Source of the DNA: Eledone cirrhosa
Lineage: Eukaryota; Mollusca; Cephalopoda; Octopoda; Eledonidae
Assembly: GCA_964016885.1 (NCBI GenBank)
Contig: OZ024745.1
Span: forward strand, 46,742,272-46,806,271
Reading direction: 5' to 3'
Length of the DNA: 64,000 nt
Under the pieces are notes generated by a model, which did no database searches, was not told the origin of the DNA, and was given only the letters and a program-made list of their open reading frames with translations. The position numbers were made by a program, and so were the translations under genes. Within the stretch, counting starts at the first letter, position 1. Each line of letters opens with the position of its first letter. Below, in pieces: positions 1 through 56,542 of this stretch.

Positions 1-1569
1 ACGTTACAGGATGCACTGGGTGCTTTTTATTGTTATATTTTTCAATTTTTAAGCATAGTTGTATTTTGACTGGTATAATATAACGGTCATTTTTTTCTAC
101 TAAGCAAGATCTTGTAGGTCCTATGTCAAGCTTCATACTCATTATGAAGTCTTTTGAAGCAGTATTTAAATGGATGGGTATCAACCCTCTTAATCACCTC
201 TTGCAACAATGCAATAAGCAGAGGGAAGCTGTGATGGGGAAAACCCATCCAAGCATGGAAAAAGATGTAAAATAATGATGTATACAGTATATTTTGACTA
301 GCATAATAAAGTAAATGTTTTAGTGTAGACTCTACTGGAACATTTTCATGCTATTTTCACATTGCTATAGTAGTTGGTAAATTAGTTTTACTGTTGAAAA
401 TCTCATTACTGCAAAATTTTGTTTAATTAGAATAATGGTATTTGTCAATTCTCACAACCATTCAAATTAATTTCTGCAATATATTGATCTCTATTATCTT
501 GAGCCTTTTGATGTGTTCAAAACAAAATGCTATTTATATATTAAGATCAATACCTCTTTCTAAATTTTTTGATAATGATTTCTCACAGACCATAAATGTT
601 ACGCATGTGTGTTTTATAGTTAATAAGATTGACTCTACATACTTAGTACTTATTTTATTGACCCAAGGTGGATGTAAAGCAAAATTGGCTCAGTAGCTCA
701 GAAAGTAGTAGGGAGATATTTAATACTTTATTTTATTTAGTTCAACATCTAACATTTGTCCCCATATAAAATTTACTAATAATCAAATCTAGATGTGATT
801 TTGTCTGGTGTGGCTTTTAAAAGAATTTTTTTTTTATGAAAAAATTAATATTTCTCTTTGTGCTTGAGAGATTTATCATTTTCAAAGCTCATAACATTTT
901 ATGTTTGTAAATGTGCTCTCATTAATGTAAAATTTATTTAGTATTTAACTATTTGATATTTCTTAAATAATGCAATAAAAAGGAAATTCTTAACATTGTT
1001 TTCATTTGAATCTTTCTTAGACTCAGTTGTTTTTCTGATTGTTGGTTATATATACATATATATGCAAGCAAACAGGCTCTCTCTCTCTCTCTCGTGTAGC
1101 AAGAAACTCTAAGTAATGACATAGGGAATCATGTGCTTCAAATGAAAATATAATTTCACTGAATATTCAGCATTTTTTGGTTTTTAATGTTTTTTTTTAA
1201 TTTATCATAAATTTATCTCAAAATAATTGAAGATATTCTAATTGTTTGCTATGTGTTTCAAATATCAATTTAATGTAAACTGTAGTATACTTTTCCATCC
1301 TGTTAGCCATTATGTGTGTGTGTGTACTATGCTTGGAGAAACTAAATAAATGATTTTACAATTATTCTTGTTTAACTGTTTTTTTTTAAAGAGATTTTGA
1401 TATTTTAATTATTTGAATTAAATTCTCAGCTTCATAAATATTCACATTTTTTTCTCGGCCAGATCATCTACTTTCATATTCAAGACCACCTCAAGTGGTG
1501 TATTTAAATTTTAGAGTAGAAAAAAAAATGTATCATAATTGTATAACTTAATTTCACAAGTTGGATTTG

Positions 1570-1672
1570 ATTTATGACACTTGCCAAAAGTGCCATTCAG
1601 TGGAATCAAACCTGAAACCATATGATTGCAAAGCAAATTTTTTGAATGCAGTCATGCCTGCATCTAGATAGC
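1570..1672 (-). repeat. tRNA-derived SINE fragment, beta type
   Basis: Read on the minus strand it gives TTTGCTTTGCAATCATATGG, then a B-box-like GGTTTCAGGTTTGATTCCACTG and GGCACTTTTGGCAAGTGTC. This is the common octopus SINE pattern (A-box-like head, GGTTTGATTCC B box, GGCAAGTG). Other copies in the window are at 3262-3425 (+), 3445-3535 (-) and 35870-35990 (-). Confidence 0.65.
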
Positions 1673-1924
1673 ACAAATTTCTTTAGAGACCAACATACCA
1701 GTTATGAGGAAATTTTGTATAATTTGATCAGACTAAGATTCAAATTTTAAAAAATTGACTTTTATAATCTCACCATCTTGATATCATTTAAACCATTCTA
1801 GGTCATTGAACAAATTCAAAACTATTAGTTTCATCTTATTCCTAAAATAATCTTCAATAGGAAATCTACCTCTAGTTCAGACAGACTACAATGTATTTAT
1901 ACAATTGAAACAATTTTGTCCTAA

Positions 1925-2090
1925 TTGTGAGTTAATCTGTCTCAAGCCCAGAGGCTCTTCAGACCAGCTGTGTGGACTGGAACAATGTAAAATGAAGTGC
2001 TGTGCTCAAGAATACAATGTACTCTGTTTTTGGAATAGAAGCCATGACCTTAAGACCATAGTCAATGCTCTACCACTGGGCAAGCTACAT
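1925..2090 (-). repeat. tRNA-derived SINE, gamma type, internally deleted
   Basis: The plus strand carries the antisense signature GTTAATCTGTCTCAAGCCCA, then GACTGGAACAATGTAAAATG and TGCTCAAGAATACAATG, ending in an antisense tRNA-like head (GCCATGACCTTAAGACCAT). A fuller copy is at 5945-6190. An open frame of 79 codons here is only the SINE. Confidence 0.65.
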
Positions 2091-3261
2091 GCGTTCATTA
2101 TTGTTCAAATTTATAAAAGTATTAATTCCTTAGCTTCTTCTTGACTATTTTACTCAAGTCATTTCTAATCTACTTCTAGTAATTGCTTGAAACTGTGCCC
2201 ACTAATAGTCGTGGGAAACCAGTTATGTGACACTGTGTTCTATCAATACAAACACTGCTGCCTGTTTGTTATCAGAAAATGTTCAACAATCTTGGACTTC
2301 AAAAGGAAGCTAAAAAAAACAACTTTTTTTTGTGTGTGTGTGAGAGGGCTCTGAGCTGTTTGTAAATCTTAAAATGTATTTTTAGCATCTTATACAACCT
2401 TACAGTACTCTGGAATCTTACTTAGTTTACCAAGCTTAGAAGTAGCTGTACATTAGAAGAAATGTTTCACCGTCAAGTAGTTTTCTTCCTATATTCTCTC
2501 ATAAGCGAACATCTGTCAACTATACTCTATTGACCTGATCATAACTCAGCTTTTCTTTCTCTAGCTTACTAATACTTTCTACTATTATTTCTCAAAGTAA
2601 CACTGACACATTTCTCCCAGTTTATCTTCAAACATTTCAATAAGAAAATCATTCTCATACTCTTAATGACCACATGCATCACTTCTATCTCCTCTCTCAT
2701 ATAAGCTGTGTGTATGTATATTAGTATAAGTGTGTGTTTTATATATAAAGTTCAAATTAGTTTCTTCACTTTCCTACTTTTTTCTGTCTTGACAATATAA
2801 AAATTTCAAAACTAGAAGAAAAAAAATGTGTGACTAAACTTAATGAAACAATGCAAATATAGGTCACAATGAATAGATATTCCTACAGATGTATTTTAGA
2901 CAGACAATTTCAGATTTCTAATGTTTATATAAGCACTTTTAAAAATTAATACTTTCAAAGAAAAACCTGGATTTTTAGTGTGTAAATTTTTGCATTTAAT
3001 CTGACAATGTCACTATTATATCTGTATACTGCTTATAATTTACATGTACAAAGAAAAGAAAAAATAATAAAATTGAAGTTTTACACAATAAGACAGGATG
3101 TCTAGTTATATATGACACTCAACAATGTGCCAACATCAAATTTATTGTGTCACCACAAACCTATTTTGATATTATTGTTATTTGTAAACTCTTTCTCACA
3201 GTAACATTTTAATTGTACTGATATCTGGTAATAATCTAGAGATCTGATAAGAACTTGTGTA

Positions 3262-3535
3262 TATGCAGGCATGATTCTGTGGATAAGGAATTTGCTTCGC
3301 AATTACATAGTTCTGGGTTCTATCTTAATGCATGACATCTGGGGCAAGTACTACAACCTCAGGTTGACTAATGCCTTAAGCATGAAATTTAGTAGATGGA
3401 CAATGTCATCTCTCTCGCTGCTTGGGTTGACCCAAGATTATATAGTATAGATACTTGCCTAAGATGCCACATAGTAGGGTCAGACCCAGTACGTCATGAT
3501 TGCAAAATGAAATTCCTAAACTCAACTACATCTAT
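3262..3535. repeat. Inverted pair of beta-type SINEs
   Basis: The left element, 3262-3425, is in + orientation (AATTTGCTTCGCAATTACAT, GTTCTGGGTTCTATC, GGGGCAAGTACTACAACCTC). The right element, 3445-3535, is the same type in - orientation (GCCTAAGATGCCACATAGTA, GATTGCAAAATGAAATTCC). They face each other tail to tail across about 20 bp, so a transcript could fold back. Confidence 0.6.
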
Positions 3536-3838
3536 ATCCACTGTTTTAACATAAAAGAGCTCTGAAAAGTGAAAAAAAATGTTATCTTATGTATAATCAT
3601 AGCTTATAGGTTCTTGTCTTCCCAATTAGAGTTAGACCTTCTGGCTTTTAGCCAAAACAATTTTATCAATTTAGTCAAATTTTCTTACCCACAACTTATC
3701 AACCCAATTCATCTGTCAGCAATACCCTTGCAATTAAAGCCAATGCATTTTATTCTTCACTAGTTTTCATTCTACTTGTTCTTATTTGTGTTTGTGTGCA
3801 CACACTCATGCAAAAGCATTAACTATACTCATATGCAC

Positions 3839-3878
3839 GCGCACACACACACACACCACACACCACACACATACACAC
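3839..3878. repeat. CA microsatellite
   Basis: An interrupted run of CA dinucleotides with CACCACACAC variants. No gene overlaps it. Confidence 0.85.
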
Positions 3879-3999
3879 AATGTGTTCCGTTTTTCTCTCT
3901 TCACCTCTTTGTTCAAAGCTGTTAATTGTAACAAATTATATGATCACTCACAACTAACAAGATAACCAATGTAATTTCACTATACTACCTAGCTTGATC

Positions 4000-4002
<3 letters not shown>

Positions 4003-4066
<64 letters not shown>

Positions 4067-4233
4067 TCTCTCTTTCTCTTTCTCTCTCTCTTTCTCTCTT
4101 TCTCTTTCTCTTTCTCTCTCTCTCTTTCTCTTCTCTCTCTCTCTTTCTCTTTCTCTCTCTCTCTCTTTCTTTCTCTTTCTCTCTCTTTCTCTCTCTTTCT
4201 CTTTCTTTCTCTCTCTCTCTCTCTCTCTCTCTC
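4003..4233. repeat. CT/CTTT polypyrimidine tract, about 230 bp
   Basis: A pure CT run followed by mixed CTCTTT units. Both strands show open frames encoding Ser/Leu/Phe or Arg/Glu repeats. These are low-complexity artefacts, not proteins. A similar, larger tract is at 30860-31168. Confidence 0.95.
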
Positions 4234-4639
4234 ATTATGTATGTATATATGTCTCTAGCTCTCAATATTTACAAGTTAGAAATGATCAGCAGCAGTCTCC
4301 TTCAATTTTATGCCCTCTTTTGAACAGCCAGCTATGGCTGAGTAAAGCTAGATCTACTAGTTTCATTCTCTACGAATGAGAATGATTTATTGCTCATTAG
4401 ACATTTGTTGAAAGCCGTTCTTGTTTGGCCACTGTATGTCATGAATATCATTTGGCAAAACTACCAACAGTATAGGCTTTATTATATATTATTTTGGTTT
4501 TAGATTTCTTTTCAAAATCATTGCTACAAATATTTTAAGAGGCTCTTTCTGGCTTCAATTCTAAGTTCATTTATATACCTGACTCTTTCATCATTCAGAC
4601 ATCATTTACATCTAGTCTTTAAAAACTTGTTTAATTTTT

Positions 4640-4845
4640 TTAACACCAACCCACCTGAAACCATGGGTTTGAACTGAAATTATATTATTGTATGACTGGT
4701 AATATTAAAGTTCAGTAGTTGAATATTTGTATTCTATTAAGTGGAAAGTTTAATATATAAACCTCTCATAATTCTTGATTATTTTGATAATTAAAGCACA
4801 AAGCCAGCATATTAATGATAGAAATGTGATTAGAAAAGGGGTTAA
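4640..4845 (+). mobile_element. MITE-A, TTAA-flanked piggyBac-like non-autonomous element
   Basis: It starts TTAACACCAACCCACCTGAA and ends TTAGAAAAGGGGTTAA. It aligns with other MITE-A copies (left end TTAACCCTTTTGATACCAAC, right end TTAGAAATATGGTA...AAAGGGTTAA) but has lost a few bases of the left inverted repeat. TTAA target sites and CCCTTT termini are typical of piggyBac-type elements. No transposase is present. Confidence 0.6.
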
Positions 4846-5944
4846 CAATTCCATTGATGAGTGCTATACAGCATTCCACATAGTGTGTTTAATAATTGTG
4901 TCACATGGAACATTGATCACGCATCAAGGAAACATTAATACTTTTCTGTATTAAGTCTTCACATTTTTTACTCTAAGTTTAACTATCTCTGATCCCTTAG
5001 GAAAATCAAAATAGTCACAATTGCATGAATATAAGCTATTTTATTTTAGGTCCAGAAATACTAGATATTTATCTTCTTTCCATGTGTGTATATTCTTTGA
5101 TTGATTACAGCGTACATATGTCTGATGGTTTACTCATCATTTATTTAAAATTGCTCCCTTGAAAACAGTGACTTTGTTGATATTCACTTATCATCCAACC
5201 ATTTATTGATTCATATTGAGTTGTATCCTCTGTTGTGCTTGTAACAGGCCTCTGAATTTCTGAAATCACCAAGGCTTGCTCCTTCTCAACACTGGCTCAC
5301 TTTCTCACTCTGCAAATCTCATCATACTAAGCACAACTGCCCATGTCTACTTCTCCTCACTGCCATCTCTTTGAAATGCTCTCCATCTTTTCTTTAACTT
5401 TTAATCTGCAGCAAATCAAATTAAGCATTAAATGCTCTAATCTCATCCAATTGTCCTAGATTCTTAATCTAAGAGTTGTGAGAAAGATCACAGGCTCCAC
5501 ACCCTACTAATCAATTAATTAATTAACAAAGAAACTTTAAAGTGCTTGAACATAGATGCTAAATTGTCACTATATTTTCTGAAAAGGTTTGAAACCAATT
5601 CAATCAAGGTATAACATAAGAATTGTTTGGAATAATGTTTCTTTTTTTGTTATATATAACTTCCTTATAGAAGTGGTATAAAGAAAGTGAAGCAGTTGAG
5701 CAAAATATGTTAGCACTGTGAATGCAATTATCTATTAATTTAAGCTTCTCATTCAGTTATTTTGAGGAATTCTATTTTATTTTTTTCTCTCAATATACTT
5801 CATATGACACTCTTTAAATTGGAATTCATCTAAGTATTTTAAAAGGCTAATGTTGTCCTCTAATAAAATGTTACTTAGCTAAAAAAAATCTTGTCCATAC
5901 CTTCAAAATTGTTTTCTAAGGGAATATTTTATTGTTAATGTTAA

Positions 5945-6190
5945 AGTTAGTCTTTCTTGAGCCCAGAGGCTCATCAGGCCAGAGCTTATCCAAGTTTCAT
6001 GTACTGTGAACCCAACCTGTTGTAAGTTTAACTCTTAGTTACTACTGTTAGTATTCATTTTTCAGCTAAGTAGACTGGAACAATGGGAAATGAAGTACCT
6101 TGCTCAAGGATACACTCCATCAGCCAGGCTGAGGATTGAATTCACGACCTTATAATCATGAGATAAACACTGATATCACAAGGCCATAAT
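5945..6190 (-). repeat. tRNA-derived SINE, gamma type, near full length
   Basis: Antisense signature GAGCCCAGAGGCTCATCAGG, GCTAAGTAGACTGGAACAAT, GTACCTTGCTCAAGGATACA, GAATTCACGACCTTATAATC. Reversed, this is the octopus SINE whose head reads ...TTATAAGGTCGTGAATTCAA and whose body reads TTGAGCAAGGTACTTCATTT. It matches the + copy at 34948-35110. Confidence 0.75.
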
Positions 6191-7367
6191 ATCTGTTAAT
6201 ACCAAACTTATGGTGATATCTTTTTTGAAAAGAAACTTTAAAAAGAAAAGTATTTTCATGTATTTTAAATATTATATTTTGTGCCTGAGATAAAATAATG
6301 TCAATAGTTTTCATAAAGAGCCATACTTTAATTCTAATCTTTAAGTGGCAAACAGATGATTAGCTGTTGGCTCTAGATACCTTATCAGCAACTGCAGCAG
6401 CAACAGCATTAAGATCACCATTAGAAGAATTTTCTATAATGGAATTTTTCTAAAGATAGAAATAATAGTACAAATCGAAAACATGGCATTCAAAACGGAA
6501 ATGAAAAATAATTAAAAACTTTAAAACGTAATGTAAATAGCTTTTTCATTGAAAAATATGAATTAATATTAGAAGATAAGATTTTACCTTTGCTTAGTGG
6601 TGCTTTCAACAACACGACAAGAAGCATATATGATTTTTTTTTTTATTTCTCCAGTTTTCTAATAATTGACAGTAAGAAGCAGATGTTCTTGCTGATAGAA
6701 ATGAAAATAAATAATTTTAGTAGTAGTTGCTGTAAATTTGTTTTCATGCTCATCTTAGATGTAGGCATTTGCTCAATTTCCTGTAAGAATAATTTAACTT
6801 GTATATCCTTGAAAGGGGCCAGTGATGTGAATACTAGTTTCAGGATCAATAAAAGATTACAGCTGTAGTTGTAACTGTTTAAAAGTAGATGACTTGTTAT
6901 ATACTGTGTTGGTAGTAGGTTGTAGAGCTCCGATAGCTAAACTTAATGTAATAAATGTGTGTGTGTGTGTAAGTTTTGGATGGACAACAATGCAGAGTGC
7001 TAATATATTCTTAGAGATGTTGACAGACAATTAAACTGGTGTAACAAAAAAAAAAAATTACTTAACAAATTGGATTTTTTTGAGATTAGAGCAGACAAAG
7101 CCTCATTAGACAGCAACCAACATGGAGGCCTAGAAGAAAGGAGTTAGCTAGAAGTAGTTACATTGTTAAACCAAGACAAGCTGTCTCTGACCAAACCAAA
7201 AGCAGAGAGGAAGATATTTGTTTGGAAAATGAAAGCATAAATTGTCTTAATTAAAAGGCCTTGCATAAAAATCGAAATCTCAGTAGTATTAAGAAGTATA
7301 AGAAATGAGTGTTTTCACTTAATTGATTCCATTGATTGTAATGATTTAGCAAAAATGTCTGGAACAT

Positions 7368-7520
7368 GTTTAATTCATATATTTATAGAATCTTTACTAG
7401 TAGACGGTTTGTTGTAAAAATTAGACTAAATACTTTTTAACATGATGCAGTCATAGGGCTGTTTTATACTTTTAAAAAATGTTTTACTAATGCAGTTTCA
7501 TGTGGCAGAAGACAGTAAGA
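7368..7520 (+). repeat. Dispersed repeat C, copy 1
   Basis: Shares the order TTTAATTCA, AGTATCTTTA or AATCTTTACTA, ATGCAGTCAT, CTGTTTTATACTTTT, CTAATGCAGTTTCATG with 33095-33290 and 36377-36545. Family unknown; no coding potential. Confidence 0.5.
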
Positions 7521-7926
7521 GTATAGTCAGTGGAGCCAACAGTGACATTTGTAGAGATTAGATATCTACAGGACTTGAGTGTCTGGACAAAAACCACTTG
7601 GAGCTCCTCTTGCACACTTTTTCGATAAGAAAAACATCAACTTATGGTTCAAGTTGAACACCAACAACACTGACCTTACCAGTGAGGAATGGTTTAGAAA
7701 GGTTATGAACACTTTACCAAAAAGTCTGAGGAAGAACAACATTTGATAAATATAGTTATTATGCAGTGCCATTTCACATACAAATGAGGAATCAATTTTT
7801 TTAGTGTATCAAATACACTCTTGTAATGAATAGTGCAAACCTCTTAGATTTGAAAATTATAGGTTTTGTGATTAAAGTAATATTTTGTTGCTTTGATGAC
7901 ATCACTTACAAAGAGTATGAGAAACA

Positions 7927-8167
7927 TTAACACTTTTGATACCAACCTTCCTGAAACCACCCTGATCTTATAATATATAACTGCTCATTATGAAATATTC
8001 ATATTTATATTAAAACCTTCCATCATAATATTAAGAAATGTTTACTGTTTCAAGCATCAGCTTACTAATGAATAGTTAATTAGTTCATTAAATTCTTCCA
8101 ATATTTCAAAATTAATTGGTATACATAGGCAGTGTGTTTCATTAGAATTACAGTAGAAAAGGGTTAA
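7927..8167 (+). mobile_element. MITE-A, full length
   Basis: Left end TTAACACTTTTGATACCAAC, internal CTGAAACCACCCTGATCTTA and AAACCTTCCATCATAATATT, right end TTTCATTAGAATTACAGTAG then AAAAGGGTTAA. TTAA is at both ends. About 240 bp. Confidence 0.75.
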
Positions 8168-9211
8168 AAAGGATTTATTATGGTGTGAAATGTAAACATG
8201 AGGCATACATTAAAAATGAATTTTAAAAAACAACAAAAAAACAAAAAAAAAACACTTGAGTTGCCAAAAGCCTACATATTCAAGAAGATCAATAGGTAGG
8301 AAGATTTACATGACTTAGTGTAAGAGAGATTATGGATGCAATAGCTAATGAAGATGATTCTAAAATGATAATTAAAGGTTCATAATAGCATGGAATAGAA
8401 TGAACCATTCTATGCAGTGCATCATCTAAGAATTTTGATCTCTAGATATGCAGTATAAATATTAGTATTAGGTTGAGAAATATTTTATTTATATTTTTTC
8501 TTATAGTATTGTCAACCATAAGAAGGTGAATCTACCTTTTGGTGACCTTTTTATTATTTATTTCTACAGAGAAAAATTTTCATCTTCAAGTTGATAAAAA
8601 CACAAGATTTTAACTTACAATAAATTACTCTAAACATATATTAAATATTGGTTATTTTTAAAATTCATTTTAGAGCTAGAGAATGTAACAAATGGCACAA
8701 GTTAATGTTTTAAATAGTTTTAAATATATGCGACATTTGATATGCAAAAGAATAAAAATAAGATATTAAAATAATTTTGAATTTTGGTGAAAATATGGTT
8801 TGACAATATTGTAAACAAATACTTATATTTCTTTATCTGGAAGGCAATTTATTACTAAAATGTTAAAAATCGTTTTATTTGCCCACACCAGTTTTCACAT
8901 TCTTATTTATTTGATATTTTCTATGATTATCCTCAAGTGTTGTCAATACATGTGTTAGTCTGTGTGTGTGAAATATGTATATACGTAAAACAAATAGAAA
9001 AATATATGGCAGCTAAAGATGATTAACATTTTATTGAAACCATGTAAATATAAACAAATTTATTCTCTGGCTGAAGATATAGCTACATTGTTGTTTGCAA
9101 GGTGATGATGGAGACTACTCTAAAACCCATTATTTTGCTCAGTCTCTGAAAATGAAATAAGTTCACTTCTTCATTGTAATTCATCCACTCCTCACTTAAC
9201 TATCACCTCAT

Positions 9212-9606
9212 TTAACCCTTTTGGTACCAACCTGCTGAAAACTAACTTGGTCTCCATGAAACAAACCACTTATTTTAAAGGATTCCTATTTAAATTAAAG
9301 CCTTCTAAACTAATTTTATCTAATAATGTTACAAATGCTATCTTAATGAAACAATTTTAGTACATCACCCAAATTCTCAAATAATTAATTCTTTATCTTT
9401 ATCTGCATTGTCTTCTTCATCTTCGCCTTTGTATTCTTTGACTTTGTATTCATTTTTGGCTTCATCTTCTTCATCAATTCAGAGCAGTAGTAGTTCTATC
9501 TGGAGCAACTCCCTAATCTCTGAGCTATGTACTCTATTGGCTAAGTTACTTCAAATTGATTAAATTACTAAATATTTAATTAGAAATACAGAAACAAAAG
9601 GTTTAA
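9212..9606 (+). mobile_element. MITE-A, interrupted copy
   Basis: The left end TTAACCCTTTTGGTACCAAC is well preserved. The right end, near 9575-9606 (AATTAGAAATACAGAAACAA then AAGGTTTAA), is separated by roughly 150 bp of unrelated CTT-rich sequence, so the copy seems to contain an insertion. Confidence 0.5.
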
Positions 9607-12493
9607 TGACTGGTCACACAGTAATTATCATACGCCTGTTACAGATAGTGTTTTCCATTAGAACTTTACTAATTTCTTTATTCAGATAATTCATTTAATA
9701 TTAAACTGATACTTGTAACTTTTTATGGGCTCTATCATCCATCAGGTGACATTAAAACAATATTAAGATATTTTAGGACTAGGTCATTGGAATGGAACCT
9801 GGTCATTTTGTGACATTCATTTACTGACCAATTTGCTTTATGACCAGGTCAGTGGAACAAAACCTGGTCATTAAATGAAGTGCTTGTAATTAGTATTTGG
9901 AAGTCACTCATCTGTAATAATGTTTATTTCAACAATTCTGATCCAAATTTGCAAAATTCTTTCAGTCGTAGTAACATCAAAATAAAATGGCTGAAAAACA
10001 TTCTCTTTAAGAAATGATTAGCATAAACCAAGCTAGAAATTGTTCTGTTGACACAAAAGAAAAGGCTTATAATAAAAATACATGTTTAGTTTTCTCCTCT
10101 GCCATTATTGCATTGTCATTGTATCTTATCCTAATATCGATAAAACTTCCATTCAGCAATTAGGAAGATACTCATAAAATATTAATCTAAACAATTTACT
10201 GCTCAGCTAATTTTACTAGACTTAAATATTTAATTAACCATATTGTCGGAGGAATTAAAATTGAAGTCATGTTGAAATATAAATTGCTCGTCATTTTTAC
10301 CATTTAAAATGCTATTTAATCACTTTTTAAAACACGTTTGAATATTCTTTAGTCATATTAACATCTTGCCTACTGATGCACTCAGTGAATAAAATGCAAT
10401 ATATACAATTGTACTGTAATGTATGATAATGAAAAAGACTATAGAAAAACAATATAATAGTATTTTGAAATGGCAAAATTGATGCTGCTCCCATCATACA
10501 TTATTATAATTTGTAGAGTGTGGCAGTGATAGAATCATTAGCATTTGATGAAATGCTTTGTAGTATAAGGTTGTAGCACTTTACTTTCTGAGTTGAAATT
10601 CTGCTGAGATGAACTTTTCTGTGTAGATGAAATAAGTAGCAGTAGATGTACTTCGGTCAATATAACCAACTGTCCCCCTTTCCCCGCTCAAAAATGTAGC
10701 CTTGCACCAATTTCAAATATTAATATTTTTATTTGGTTTATTTTTTATTTATTTTATTACCTATAATTCATTTAGATTAAAACAAGAGCAAAGCATTTGT
10801 ATATATTAATAATTTTATTAAAGAATATTTCACAGCAGTAATGTCACTCCATTCATACCAACCTCGATCTGCAACATCATCTTGTCTGAGGCCTAACATC
10901 TTAAAATCAAATCACACAAGTTCTTTCAATATCTTCTTTAATCTTCTTTCAACATGGTATCTTCCACTGTCAGCATATATCAGTTTTCCACACCAATGCA
11001 ACAGCCTCTCTCGTACACATGTTCATTGATGTCTTTAATGTTCGGTCAGTCTGTTTTCTATTTTACCCTTTATACAAACAGACCATGCATATCCAACAGG
11101 TCTTAAGTTCATTTCTCTCTAGCCTCTACAGATCTTCTCTATTCAGTGTCCAAATTTCACACTTATCATTGTCCTTACATATTTTTTAATGCAGCATTAT
11201 TTTGGCATAGATTGAAGCTCTTTGTTGCTAGTAGAGGTATTCTTAATGTTTTTAATCTTGAAAGTTTTCCCATCTTGTTAAAAATATGAATTCCCGAAGC
11301 ATTTTTCTGTATTTTCCTTAACATTTTGCCAAATTCTTCTTGCCTTAAAATATCTAATCTTTCAACCCTTACTGGCAAGAGTTCAGTGATAATTTGTTTA
11401 AGCTTTCAAAAATAACACATATGTAACTTGTAAGTAATGATCTGAACATTGATGTATTAAATTTAACTCCCTATTAATGGTTATTTCATCATTGCCAATA
11501 TCATCCATATCTTATGACAGGAATAGTTTTTTCTCTCCATTCCCCAATTGTTTTTTTGGCAAATTATATTTAAATGTTGACTTTGTTAAAATGCCAATGT
11601 TTTAATTTGTGTTTTCTCCTTAAATTTACATTACTCTCTAACAAACACACATGCACAGCTGTCACATTGATTTTTTTTTTTTTAGTGAAAGCCATTGCTG
11701 TCGTGGTTCAATCTTGTGTGGTGAGGCTAAGCATTTGAATTTTGTTGGCATAACATTGTCTCTTTCAGTGTCAAATACAGTTGCAAATATATCTTGAACA
11801 TTTTCACTGTGAAATATATAGGAGGCTGTTCCAGGGGTTTTGTCCCCTAACCTAGAAAAATCAAAATAACTTCTTTTCTGTGCCTTCCACAGATCTACTT
11901 GCAGATAGAGGAAGAATGCCCAGAATAATATTGGAATGATCAGTTATTTTCGTAGTTAAGTTTCACCATGGTTACTAGTCTCACCATTTATAGATGATTG
12001 AAAGAAATATCTGATTTAAGTATACAGCTGGAAGACTTTGAAGTCTATAACACACACATCTTACCCATCAACTTCTTGCCTTCCTATCACATTACAACCC
12101 TTTTAACAAAGCATTACTCAGATCAATAAAACTAATAAGTATCGCATGCTGTTTAGAATAATTTATTCATAGCTAAGTGCATCTTACTGTGTTATATCTG
12201 TAGCCATAGTACATATAAATAGTACATCAAAACCATGCTTAAGAAGAATGGTAAGACAATGGGGTTTAGTGAGAAATCTTCTGAAACCACTTGACGTCTC
12301 AGTCAGGTTCATACCACTCTCTACACCCACTCTGCATCTTCCCATGCATTACGTACTCTCACAATTTGTGGTCTCCCTAGACTCTCTCTCTGCATATACA
12401 GAGAAACATCATATGTATATATTTATATATACATACATTGCAGGTGCATCATTGCATATCTGTATGTGTAATATTTCTTTTCTTTGTTTTCAG

Positions 12494-56190
<43,697 letters not shown>

Positions 56191-56380
56191 GTGAGTCACC
56201 ATTTTTAGATATTATTTTAGTAACACTAGTAATAATAATAATAATAATTATGTACTTTGAAACCTTTTTTACTTTTATTTTTATTTTATTTGCAAAATGC
56301 TAATATTTTCTCAGTAGTGTGATGAGTGACCTTTGGATCCTGCTAGTAAGGATGGATATATATGTAATATATATATATAT

Positions 56381-56542
56381 TTGAAAATTGAGTTGTATAA
56401 GCAGCTTTCACCATATTCTTTTTACTACAGAAAATAGTCTGATAACGTGGCATATAAGCCCCATAATGGGGAAAAAATGAGTAACAGCATGCTTGCAGTA
56501 AAACAAATATGGTGAAAGCTGCTAATTTAATTCAATTTCCAA
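56381..56542. mobile_element. Fold-back element with about 48-bp inverted repeats
   Basis: The left arm 56381-56429 (TTGAAAATTGAGTTGTATAA, GCAGCTTTCACCATATT, TTTTACTACA) is the imperfect reverse complement of the right arm 56494-56542 (GCAGTAAAACAAATATGGTG, AAAGCTGCTAATTTAATTCA, ATTTCCAA). About 64 bp lie between. The left side abuts a TA run. Probably a MITE of another family. Confidence 0.7.

Larger units (their letters stand above)
1..12493. other. Upstream intron or 5' sequence of IQGAP: no gene seen
   Basis: AT-rich sequence with no exon I could recognise. The missing CH-domain exons should encode motifs such as a PETTD.YD..NMPRCIYCIHALS-type stretch, and I did not find it. It holds SINE copies (1570-1672, 1925-2085, 3262-3535, 5945-6190), a long CT tract (4003-4233), a CA tract (3839-3878), MITE-A copies (4640-4845, 7927-8167, 9212-9606), a diverged repeat at 7368-7520 and many short poly-A/T runs. 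Since exon a begins in phase 1, at least the right part is intron. Confidence 0.7.

Noticed and set aside
3954..4323. Overlapping open frames of Ser/Leu/Phe and Arg/Glu repeats on both strands
   Set aside because: They are produced by a CT/GA microsatellite, open in several frames at once, with no domain or splice context.
5220..5480. Pyrimidine-rich segment that might encode a LINE C-terminus on the plus strand
   Set aside because: The translation has frequent stops and only vague similarity; not enough to call.
10841..11378. Possible LINE fragment on the minus strand (REAVALVWKT, MLGLRQDDVADRGWYEW)
   Set aside because: The resemblance to LINE C-termini is weak and no diagnostic motif is present, so I did not annotate it.
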